Source: Oscillospiraceae bacterium (lineage in GTDB: Bacteria > Bacillota > Clostridia > Oscillospirales > Ruminococcaceae). From it: a stretch of DNA of 12,956 bases. This document shows positions 1-5,400 of the stretch, piece by piece. The notes below the pieces were generated by a model. That model saw nothing but the letters and a program-made list of their open reading frames with translations. It searched no databases and had not been told where the DNA came from. The translations under genes were made by a program, and so were the position numbers. How positions within the stretch are numbered: position 1 is the first letter of the stretch; each line of letters opens with the position of its first letter. The stretch covers positions 1-12,956 of the forward strand of contig JAEDJF010000038.1 of the NCBI GenBank assembly GCA_016296485.1. The letters are read 5' to 3'.

Positions 1-22
1 CGAAAATATTGTACCATAAAAA

Positions 23-51
23 TTGTAAAGATTCCATAGAGGTGGTATACT
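23..51 (+). promoter_or_regulatory. Sigma-A promoter of the trxB operon
   Basis: The -35 box TTGTAA lies at 23-28 and the -10 box TATACT at 46-51, separated by an ideal 17 bp. Transcription should start near 58, leaving a leader of about 26 nt before the trxB start codon. No other promoter is visible before the terminator at 2849-2878, so this probably drives all four genes of the first operon. Confidence 0.7.
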
Positions 52-83
52 ATTATCGTACAACGCAAGAAAAGGAGTTAAAA

Positions 84-995
84 ATGAAGGATTTGCTTAT
101 AATCGGCGCGGGAACCGCCGGACTTACCGCCGCAATATACGGTCAAAGAGCCGGACTTTCCTGTACCGTTTTTGAAAAATATTCCCCGGGCGGTCAGATT
201 GTCAATTCCCCCGAGGTGGACAACTATCCCGGAATGCCCGGGGTTTCCGGATACGACTACTCAATGGCAATAATGGAGCAGGCGAAGAAATTCGGCGCGG
301 AGCTTGAATTCGCGGACGTAACCTCCGCCGACCTTTCCGGCAAAACGAAAGTTCTCCATACTACTGCCGGCGATTTCGAGGCAAAAGCCGTGATAATCGC
401 CAACGGCGCCGCAAGAAGAAAGCTCGGCTGCAAGGGCGAGAGCGAGTTCGAGGGAAGGGGAGTTTCCTACTGCGCGACCTGTGACGGCGCCTTCTTTAGG
501 GGAAAGACCGTCGCCGTGGTCGGCGGCGGCGAAAGCGCCTTCGAGGAAGCGGAGTACCTCTCCGGAATCTGTGAAAAAGTGTACCTTATCCACAGACGGG
601 ACAGCTTCACAGCCGCCGCCTCTGCCGTGGAATCCCTGCTCAAAAAGAAAAACGTCACCGTGCTCAAAAACTCGGTGATTAAAGAGATAACCGGCGAAAA
701 ATTCGTGACCGGGGCGGTTATACAAAACCGCGGCAACGGAAGCGAAGTTGCGCTTCCGCTCTCCGCCGTGTTTGTGTCAATCGGGCTTGCCCCGGACAAC
801 GGAGCTTTCGCTCCCGTGCTCAAACTCGATGAGCACGGATATATCGCAGCGGGCGAGGACTGCCTTACTAATATTGAGGGCGTTTTCGCCGCCGGCGACA
901 CGAGGACAAAAGCCCTCCGCCAGCTCGTGACCGCCGCCGCCGACGGCGCGGTTGCCGCTGCCGCGGCGTTTAACTACGTGAAAAACAATTTTTGA
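84..995 (+). CDS. trxB: Thioredoxin reductase (NADPH, FAD)
   Basis: A flavoprotein of 303 aa that passes electrons from NADPH through FAD and a redox-active disulfide to thioredoxin in the cytoplasm. The FAD-binding GAGTAG motif is at residues 8-13, the active-site CATC (C130, C133) is followed by DG, and the NADPH domain carries GGGESA at 146-151 and HRRD at 169-172. The HRR motif is typical of NADPH-specific rather than ferredoxin-dependent enzymes. The C-terminal FAD contact GVFAAGD is at about 266-272. The length matches low-molecular-weight TrxB (about 300-320 aa). The ATG at 84 is chosen because AAGGAG lies just upstream and the protein then begins directly with the Rossmann strand; the longer frame back to position 9 covers the promoter. 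First gene of the operon; nadE follows after 19 nt. No thioredoxin gene is adjacent. A TrxB-like oxidoreductase with another disulfide partner is possible but less likely. Confidence 0.93.
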   Translation: MKDLLIIGAGTAGLTAAIYGQRAGLSCTVFEKYSPGGQIVNSPEVDNYPGMPGVSGYDYSMAIMEQAKKFGAELEFADVTSADLSGKTKVLHTTAGDFEAKAVIIANGAARRKLGCKGESEFEGRGVSYCATCDGAFFRGKTVAVVGGGESAFEEAEYLSGICEKVYLIHRRDSFTAAASAVESLLKKKNVTVLKNSVIKEITGEKFVTGAVIQNRGNGSEVALPLSAVFVSIGLAPDNGAFAPVLKLDEHGYIAAGEDCLTNIEGVFAAGDTRTKALRQLVTAAADGAVAAAAAFNYVKNNF

Positions 996-1014
996 AACGG
1001 AGGGGAACGTAAAA

Positions 1015-1737
1015 ATGAGAGATTATGCAAAAGAAACGGAAGCCCGCGTGAATTTCATACGGGAAAAAATGTCCGAAGCCCACGTTTCCGGTCTTGTTTT
1101 CGGCAACAGCGGCGGCAAGGACAGCGCCCTTGTGGGAATACTTTGCGCCAAAGCCTGCGAGAATCTGCTTGCCGTTGCGATGCCCTGTAACTCGAGGCGC
1201 AACTACGGCGAGGACCTTGACGACGCGAAGCGCCTTGCGAACGCTTTTAGAATTGAGATGATAACCGTTGACCTCACCGAAACGAGAAACAAGATAATTT
1301 CCGCCATGGGCGTCGAGCTTTCCGACGCCGCAAAAGCGAATATCGCCCCGCGCCTGAGAATGACTACCCTTTACTCCATCGCCCAGACAAGGAACGCCCT
1401 CGTCGTCGGAACCGGCAACCGGAGCGAAAACTATATGGGATATTTCACTAAATGGGGCGACGGCGCCTATGACATAAACCCCATCGCCGACCTCACCGCG
1501 ACGGAGGTTTTCGAGTTCCTCCGCTACCTTAAAGCGCCGGAGAGCATAATTAACAAAGCCCCCTCCGCAGGACTTTTTGAGGGACAGACCGACGAGAGGG
1601 AGATGGGCGTGACCTATAAGGCAATCGACGAGTTCATCACCACCGGCGAAACCGACCCGGCGTCCAAAGCCATTATCGAGCGCTATCACCGCGTCTCCGA
1701 GCACAAACGCCGTATGCCCGCGAAATTTAACGACTGA
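1015..1737 (+). CDS. nadE: NH3-dependent NAD+ synthetase
   Basis: This 240 aa cytoplasmic enzyme catalyses the last step of NAD+ synthesis, amidating nicotinic acid adenine dinucleotide with ATP and ammonia. It has the PP-loop SGGKDS (32-37) of the adenine nucleotide alpha hydrolase fold, NIAPRLRM (109-116), GTGNRSE (132-138) followed by GYFTKWGDG, and the loop PSAGL...GQTDE (183-194). All are hallmarks of NadE. It has no glutaminase (nitrilase-like) domain, so it should use free ammonia or an ammonia donor in trans; 240 aa is the normal size for this short form. The ATG has GGAGGGG upstream at 999-1005. It sits 19 nt after trxB and 12 nt before the HD gene, so it is surely cotranscribed. Pairing with trxB ties the NAD(P) pool to thiol redox; this link is inference. 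Confidence 0.95.
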   Translation: MRDYAKETEARVNFIREKMSEAHVSGLVFGNSGGKDSALVGILCAKACENLLAVAMPCNSRRNYGEDLDDAKRLANAFRIEMITVDLTETRNKIISAMGVELSDAAKANIAPRLRMTTLYSIAQTRNALVVGTGNRSENYMGYFTKWGDGAYDINPIADLTATEVFEFLRYLKAPESIINKAPSAGLFEGQTDEREMGVTYKAIDEFITTGETDPASKAIIERYHRVSEHKRRMPAKFND

Positions 1738-1749
1738 CGGAGGTACCTA

Positions 1750-2334
1750 ATGGGAGCAAAACAGGAATTTATCGAAATTTTTAAAGAGAACGTGAAACGC
1801 CCCGGCGCTGAAAGACTTCTCGAATGGCTTATGGGGAGCGATTTTTTTATTGCTCCCGCCTCGACAAAATACCACTGCGCCTGCGAAGCCGGTCTTGTGA
1901 CCCACAGCCTCAACGTGTATAAGATACTCAAAAAGCGCTGTGAGGAGTACGGCGACCGCTTCAGCCCCGAAACAATAGCAATCTGCGGGCTTCTCCACGA
2001 TATTTGTAAGACTAATTTTTACACCATCAGCCTTCGCAACGTCAAGAACGAGCGGGGACAGTGGGAACAGCGCCCCTATTACACCGTCGACGACCAGTTT
2101 CCATTTGGTCACGGCGAAAAATCCGTCTTTGTGATTGAGCGCTATATGCGCCTTAAAGAGGAGGAAGCCGTGGCTATCCGGTGGCATATGGGCGGCTTCG
2201 ACGAAGCCGCAAGGTCCGGCGGCTTCACTATAAGCCACGCCTATGAGAAATATCCTCTTGCGGTGCTCCTTCATATGGCGGACCTTGAGGCAACCTATCT
2301 TTCGGAGCAGGGAACCTCCGAACCGAAAATCTGA
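1750..2334 (+). CDS. HD-domain phosphohydrolase (YhaM-like HD fold)
   Basis: A soluble protein of 194 aa with a full set of HD-superfamily metal ligands: H42, HS at 52-53, the HD pair H83-D84 in LLHDICK, H121 (GHGEKS), H146 (IRWHMG), and H175/D178 in LLHMADLEA. The order and spacing of GL..HSL, LLHD, GH, WH and HMAD resemble the HD domain of the 3'-5' exoribonuclease YhaM/CBF1, but there is no N-terminal OB-fold nucleic-acid domain. From family knowledge it should be a metal-dependent phosphohydrolase on a nucleotide or RNA; the substrate cannot be read from the sequence. The ATG is set by GGAGG at 1739-1743 with a 6-nt spacer. It lies 12 nt after nadE and 19 nt before the ASCH gene. The long partner frame on the opposite strand is a shadow. 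Confidence 0.8.
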   Translation: MGAKQEFIEIFKENVKRPGAERLLEWLMGSDFFIAPASTKYHCACEAGLVTHSLNVYKILKKRCEEYGDRFSPETIAICGLLHDICKTNFYTISLRNVKNERGQWEQRPYYTVDDQFPFGHGEKSVFVIERYMRLKEEEAVAIRWHMGGFDEAARSGGFTISHAYEKYPLAVLLHMADLEATYLSEQGTSEPKI

Positions 2335-2353
2335 TTACATAGGAAGTGAAAAT

Positions 2354-2839
2354 ATGACTCCCGCAAATCCCGTAAGACCGCTTCTCACCCCGGAGGAGTT
2401 TTGGGAAGCCTTCTGTGACCACAATCTTGACCTTGACCGCACGACCCTTTACTACACCGTGTGGCAGTTTATGGACGGAGGAAGGGGCTGCGACCGCCTT
2501 GCCTCCCTCGTCCGGGCGAATATAAAAACGGCGACATCAAGCCTTCTTGCGACCTTTGAGCTGGACGGTGAAAAAGTCCCGGAGGTGGGGGATTACTCAA
2601 TAGTCCTCGACAGTGAGGAGGAGCCCCTTTTTATAATAAAGGACACGAAAGTCGAGATAAAAAAGTTCAGCGAAGTTGACTCTGAATTTGCCTATAAAGA
2701 GGGCGAGGGGGACCAGTCCCTAGACTATTGGCGGCGGGTCCACCGTGAGTATTTCACAAAGGTCTGCGAGTCCTATGACCTCGAGTTTTCCGAGGATATG
2801 GACGTCGTCTGCGAGGAATTTGAAATAGTTTTCCAGTAA
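2354..2839 (+). CDS. ASCH-domain protein
   Basis: An acidic protein of 161 aa. The centre and C-terminus match the ASCH family, a beta-barrel related to PUA that is predicted to bind RNA or act on modified nucleosides: NIKTATSSLL (56-65, with the conserved K and T), GDYSIVLDSE (79-88), then VEI, EFAYKEGEGDQSL..YW...H...F (111-134) and a C-terminal VVCEEFEIVF strand. The N-terminal 35 residues form a probable helical cap common in this subgroup. The ATG at 2354 is preceded by AGGAAG; the frame is open further upstream, but that part overlaps the HD gene and is not needed. Last gene of the operon, 10 nt before the terminator stem. Some ASCH proteins have amidohydrolase activity on N4-acetylcytidine (E. 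coli YqfB), but that activity is not established here. Confidence 0.85.
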   Translation: MTPANPVRPLLTPEEFWEAFCDHNLDLDRTTLYYTVWQFMDGGRGCDRLASLVRANIKTATSSLLATFELDGEKVPEVGDYSIVLDSEEEPLFIIKDTKVEIKKFSEVDSEFAYKEGEGDQSLDYWRRVHREYFTKVCESYDLEFSEDMDVVCEEFEIVFQ

Positions 2840-2848
2840 ACAGATATT

Positions 2849-2878
2849 AAAAAAGCGCCGCTTCTGCGGCGCTTTTTT
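2849..2878. terminator. Bidirectional rho-independent terminator
   Basis: A perfect inverted repeat with AAAAAAGCGCCGC at 2849-2861, loop TTCT at 2862-2865 and the complement at 2866-2878. Each strand therefore gives a GC stem followed by six U. It closes the trxB-nadE-HD-ASCH operon on the plus strand and lies 12 nt beyond the permease stop codon on the minus strand, so one element should end both convergent transcripts. Confidence 0.93.
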
Positions 2879-2890
2879 CTGTGCTTAAAT

Positions 2891-3676
2891 TTAAGCTATG
2901 TCCTTTTTAAGATATTTTACGTATCCTGCGGCTATTCCGATTACGCAGTAAACCATTCCGAGAACCGCCAGCTTCCAGTCGATGCTCAAATTAGCGACAA
3001 TATCCGAGCCCTCGGCGTAACCGAAGGGCGTTACGTATTTAAGAAATTCCGCGCTGTCGGAGATGTTCGCGATGATGTTGAGGAAATACATCACGGCCGC
3101 AAGCCCGAGCCCAAGCCCGAGACCGCCCCGGCGGAGAAACGCGGAAATTCCGAAGCAGATTCCGGCGAGCTCCACCTGCAGAATGAGGTAAGCAAGGTGG
3201 AGAAGGGAAACCTCTTTCCAGGGAATTTCCTCGCCGATGGCTGCGATGGAGCCAATGGAGATAACGTATATGGCGGCGTTCATAATGAGAATCTGGAGCA
3301 TCACGGAAACGAGCTTGTCGGTGACGATTTTCGCCCGGCTCACCGGGTGGGTGAGAAGGAACTCCGCCGTGCGCTCCTTTTCCTCCTTCGCAAGGACGGA
3401 AACGGCGCAAAGGGCGGCAAAGAAAGCGCCGCCGAGACCGAGAATATTGCCGCACTCAACGGCGTAAAAGCCCGTAAGGGTTCCGAAATTGATTCGGTCC
3501 ATTCCGAAAGCCTCGGTGAAGCTGCCCATTGAGGCGAATATTTCGCTGACCCCTTCCATTTCGCCCTTCATCTCCGGGAAAAGAAAAATGCAAACCGCAA
3601 AAAGAAAGGCTATGGACGCAGTCCAGACGAGAAGAGAAATCCTGCTCTGTTTGAGTTCGTGTTTAATTACCGTCAT
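2891..3676 (-). CDS. ABC-2 type transporter permease
   Basis: A membrane protein of 261 aa with six predicted transmembrane segments at roughly 13-33, 74-96, 124-147, 157-180, 184-205 and 234-253. The cytosolic stretch KEEKERTAEFLLTHPVSR (97-114) is the conserved element of ABC-2/NatB-like permeases that docks on the ATPase. The C-terminus ends in basic residues. Its ATG overlaps the ATPase stop by 4 nt (ATGA), so translation is coupled and the pair should form one exporter. The substrate cannot be read; such TetR-linked pairs often move drugs, lipids or peptides, or respond to envelope stress. A glycine-rich stretch GGLGLGLGLA (184-193) begins the fifth segment. Confidence 0.85.
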   Translation of the reverse strand: MTVIKHELKQSRISLLVWTASIAFLFAVCIFLFPEMKGEMEGVSEIFASMGSFTEAFGMDRINFGTLTGFYAVECGNILGLGGAFFAALCAVSVLAKEEKERTAEFLLTHPVSRAKIVTDKLVSVMLQILIMNAAIYVISIGSIAAIGEEIPWKEVSLLHLAYLILQVELAGICFGISAFLRRGGLGLGLGLAAVMYFLNIIANISDSAEFLKYVTPFGYAEGSDIVANLSIDWKLAVLGMVYCVIGIAAGYVKYLKKDIA

Positions 3677-4554
3677 TTTTCGTTCCCCCCGTCAAGATAG
3701 TAGTGCATGAAAATTTCCTCGAGGTCCGGTTCGGAAACGGAAATATCCTCTATTTTCTGCCCGGCGAGAGCGCTTATCAGAAGGTTGATATCGCCGCCGT
3801 AAAGGAAGCTGACGCCCTCCTCCGAAACCTGCATATCCCGGAGGTCCGAAAGGGCGGAAAGGTCCGCCTTGCCCTCAATTCGCACCCGCTTCGCGCTGGT
3901 TTTTGATAGCGCCTCGACGCTGTCGCAGGCGATTATCCGCCCCTCGCGGATAATTGCCGCCCTCGAGCAGTTGCGCTGTATCTCCGAAAGCACGTGGGAC
4001 GAGAGGAAAATCGTCGCCCCTTCGGCGTTTCTCTCCTTGAGAATGGAGAAAAACTCCCTCTGCATCAGCGGGTCAAGCCCGCCGGTGGGCTCGTCGAGAA
4101 TACAAAGGCGTGGCTTATGCTGAAGGGCGCAGACAATACCGACCTTTTTGCGGTTGCCGAAGGAGAGCTCCTCGACCTTTTTGTTCGTGTCGAGTTCCAG
4201 CCGCTCGCAAAGACGCTCCGCCTCCTCCCGGCAGTCCTTTTTCCGAAGGTCTGCGGAAAATTTGATAACGTCCCGAACTCTCATTCCGGAGTAGAAAATG
4301 GCTTCGCTCGGAAGGTAGCCGACCTCGGAAAGAATCTCCTGTCGGTTTTCCGAAATATCCTTTCCGAAGATTTTCGCGCTGCCGCCGCTGCTCTTTATGA
4401 GCCCCAAAAGGGTGCGGACGGTGGTGCTTTTTCCGGCTCCGTTCGGACCGATGAAGCCGAAAAACTCGCCTTCCTCAACCGCAAGGCTGAGGTCAACTAT
4501 TCCTCTTGATTTGCCGTAATATTTGGTAAGCCCTACTGTTTCAATGGCGTTCAA
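3673..4554 (-). CDS. ABC transporter ATP-binding protein (ABC-2 exporter)
   Basis: The ATPase subunit (293 aa) of the exporter formed with the following permease. Walker A GPNGAGKST is at 36-44, the signature is a variant LSFGN at 130-134, Walker B with LDEPTGGLD is at 153-161, and the H-loop SSH is at 185-187. The Q-loop reads GYLPSE instead of GYLPQ, which I believe is common in this exporter subgroup. The C-terminal 90 residues form the small accessory domain ending in EPDLEEIFMHYY, usual for DrrA/CcmA-type ATPases. The start is most likely the TTG at 4554-4552, which has AGAGGG about 7 nt upstream and follows the tetR stop by 2 nt. A further TTG at 4590 lies inside tetR and lacks a ribosome binding site. 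Cotranscribed with tetR and overlapping the permease start by 4 nt. Confidence 0.92.
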   Translation of the reverse strand: MNAIETVGLTKYYGKSRGIVDLSLAVEEGEFFGFIGPNGAGKSTTVRTLLGLIKSSGGSAKIFGKDISENRQEILSEVGYLPSEAIFYSGMRVRDVIKFSADLRKKDCREEAERLCERLELDTNKKVEELSFGNRKKVGIVCALQHKPRLCILDEPTGGLDPLMQREFFSILKERNAEGATIFLSSHVLSEIQRNCSRAAIIREGRIIACDSVEALSKTSAKRVRIEGKADLSALSDLRDMQVSEEGVSFLYGGDINLLISALAGQKIEDISVSEPDLEEIFMHYYLDGGNEK

Positions 4555-4556
4555 TT

Positions 4557-5171
4557 TTATCCCTCTTTTCTTAAATATATGCTTTTCCAAAATTCAATCA
4601 TTTGGGTGAAATCCTTTTCCATTTGTTCAACGTCCACTTCGCCCCGCTGGGTCATTTCCCAAAGGTACCCCTCTGAAGCCCAGTACATATCCTGATACAT
4701 CATTTTTATGTCGATTCCCGGAACGAACTGCTCCGGGTCGAGGTTGAGGAGCGTCTGGCTGGCTTTGAAATTGAAATATTTGTGGTAGCTTTCCTGTATC
4801 GCGCCGCAAACCTCAGGGTCGGTCTCATAGAAAGACCGAATCACGAAGGTGCCGATGTCGGGATGTTTTTTCATTATGCGGATTTTTGCCTGCATTCCCC
4901 GATACATGCTTTCAAAAAGGTCACGCTGTTCGTAGCACTGATATTTCGTAAGGTATTCGATGGTTACTTTCGCGCAGTAGTCCCAAAGAAAAAGGTAAAA
5001 CTCCAGCTTATTGCGAAAGTAGTGAAAAAGCAGGGATTTGCTGATGCCGGCGGCGCCGGCAACCTCGCTCATGGGGCTTTTTTTATATGAGTTTTGGGAA
5101 AAGACCCGGTACCCCGCGTTGATAATTGCCTGTTGCTTCTCTTTAGGAAGGGCGAAAAATTTTTCGTTCAT
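4557..5171 (-). CDS. TetR/AcrR-family transcriptional regulator
   Basis: A repressor-type protein of 204 aa. The N-terminal TetR DNA-binding domain has its helix-turn-helix at about 34-54 (MSEVAGAAGISKSLLFHYF), followed by a helical ligand-binding and dimerisation domain rich in aromatic residues (Y, W, F, M). The ATG at 5171-5169 is chosen because GGAGG sits 6 nt upstream; the frame extends 25 codons further, but only through the promoter and repeat region. It is the first gene of the cassette and is followed after 2 nt by the ATPase start. By analogy with similar gene orders it probably represses its own operon and is released by a compound the transporter exports. The two direct repeats in its leader are the likely operator. 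Ligand unknown. Confidence 0.9.
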   Translation of the reverse strand: MNEKFFALPKEKQQAIINAGYRVFSQNSYKKSPMSEVAGAAGISKSLLFHYFRNKLEFYLFLWDYCAKVTIEYLTKYQCYEQRDLFESMYRGMQAKIRIMKKHPDIGTFVIRSFYETDPEVCGAIQESYHKYFNFKASQTLLNLDPEQFVPGIDIKMMYQDMYWASEGYLWEMTQRGEVDVEQMEKDFTQMIEFWKSIYLRKEG

Positions 5172-5179
5172 CGTTTTCC

Positions 5180-5193
5180 TCCGTTGACCGTTT
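5180..5193. promoter_or_regulatory. Putative TetR operator, promoter-distal copy
   Basis: The 14-mer TCCGTTGACCGTTT, identical to the copy at 5213-5226 and 33 bp away (about three helical turns). Each copy contains two CCGTT half-units 7 bp apart. This copy lies between the tetR -10 box and start codon and touches the ribosome binding site. It continues into an imperfect palindrome TTGACCG-TTT-CGGTTAA at 5184-5200 (6 of 7 arm positions match). Operator function is inferred from position. Confidence 0.55.
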
Positions 5194-5205
5194 CGGTTAA
5201 TCTCA

Positions 5206-5234
5206 ATTATACTCCGTTGACCGTTTTTGAGAAG
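5206..5234 (-). promoter_or_regulatory. Promoter of the tetR-ABC operon
   Basis: On the minus strand a perfect TATAAT -10 box occupies 5211-5206. At 17 bp upstream (5234-5229) the -35 region reads CTTCTC, which is poor, so the promoter leans on the -10 box and may be weak. Predicted start is near 5199. The two 14-bp repeats flank the -10, one in the spacer and one just downstream, as expected for repression by occlusion. Confidence 0.5.
5213..5226. promoter_or_regulatory. Putative TetR operator, promoter-proximal copy
   Basis: An exact second copy of TCCGTTGACCGTTT, located inside the spacer between the -35 and -10 regions of the minus-strand tetR promoter. Binding here would block RNA polymerase directly. 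It is more than 90 bp from the -35 box of the divergent uvrB promoter, so direct control of uvrB by this site is unlikely. Confidence 0.55.
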
Positions 5235-5276
5235 ACCCTTTTTCAAAAATTTAATGCAGAATTAATTTCGGGAAAC

Positions 5277-5301
5277 GCTCGCCGGGGCGAAAGCCGTGAG
5301 C
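5277..5301 (+). other. GNRA-capped hairpin of unknown role
   Basis: A two-part stem: six pairs 5277-5282/5296-5301 (GCTCGC with GTGAGC, one G-T wobble), a three-base bulge on the 5' side (5283-5285), then three pairs 5286-5288/5293-5295 closed by a GAAA tetraloop. It lies between the tetR promoter and the uvrB -35 box, so it should not be in the uvrB mRNA. The following ATTTT is too weak for a convincing terminator. I do not recognise it as a known riboswitch. Confidence 0.35.
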
Positions 5302-5320
5302 CATTTTGTATGTATATATG

Positions 5321-5349
5321 TTGACTTATTTAAGAAAATATTGTATAAT
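5321..5349 (+). promoter_or_regulatory. Sigma-A promoter of the uvrBA operon
   Basis: A near-consensus promoter: TTGACT at 5321-5326, a 17 bp spacer and a perfect TATAAT at 5344-5349, with an AT-rich TGTATATATG stretch just upstream. Predicted start is near 5356. A promoter this strong would need a repressor, and the LexA box immediately downstream supplies one. Confidence 0.9.
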
Positions 5350-5363
5350 GAAATTTACGCAAA

Positions 5364-5375
5364 GAACAAATGTTC
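5364..5375. promoter_or_regulatory. LexA (SOS) box
   Basis: A perfect 12-bp dyad GAACAAATGTTC, matching the Gram-positive LexA site GAAC-N4-GTTC and fitting the extended CGAACRNRYGTTYC form except at the first base. It sits at about +8 to +19 of the predicted uvrB transcript, where bound LexA would block transcription. The downstream genes are excision repair genes, classic SOS members in Bacillota, which strongly supports function. No lexA gene is in this window. Confidence 0.9.
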
Positions 5376-5400
5376 CACACACGGAAAGGAGATATGGAGA

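Noticed and set aside
9..83. Longer N-terminus for thioredoxin reductase
   Set aside because: This stretch contains the promoter and the ribosome binding site for the ATG at 84, and the extra residues are not part of the TrxB fold.
3197..4509. Plus-strand open frames over the ABC permease and ATPase
   Set aside because: The minus strand encodes complete Walker, signature and transmembrane features; the plus-strand translations show no domain and are shadows.
5264..5345. Possible riboswitch upstream of uvrB
   Set aside because: The hairpin lies upstream of the strong promoter and I could not match it to known cyclic-di-GMP, SAM, fluoride or preQ1 consensus elements; kept only as an unexplained stem.
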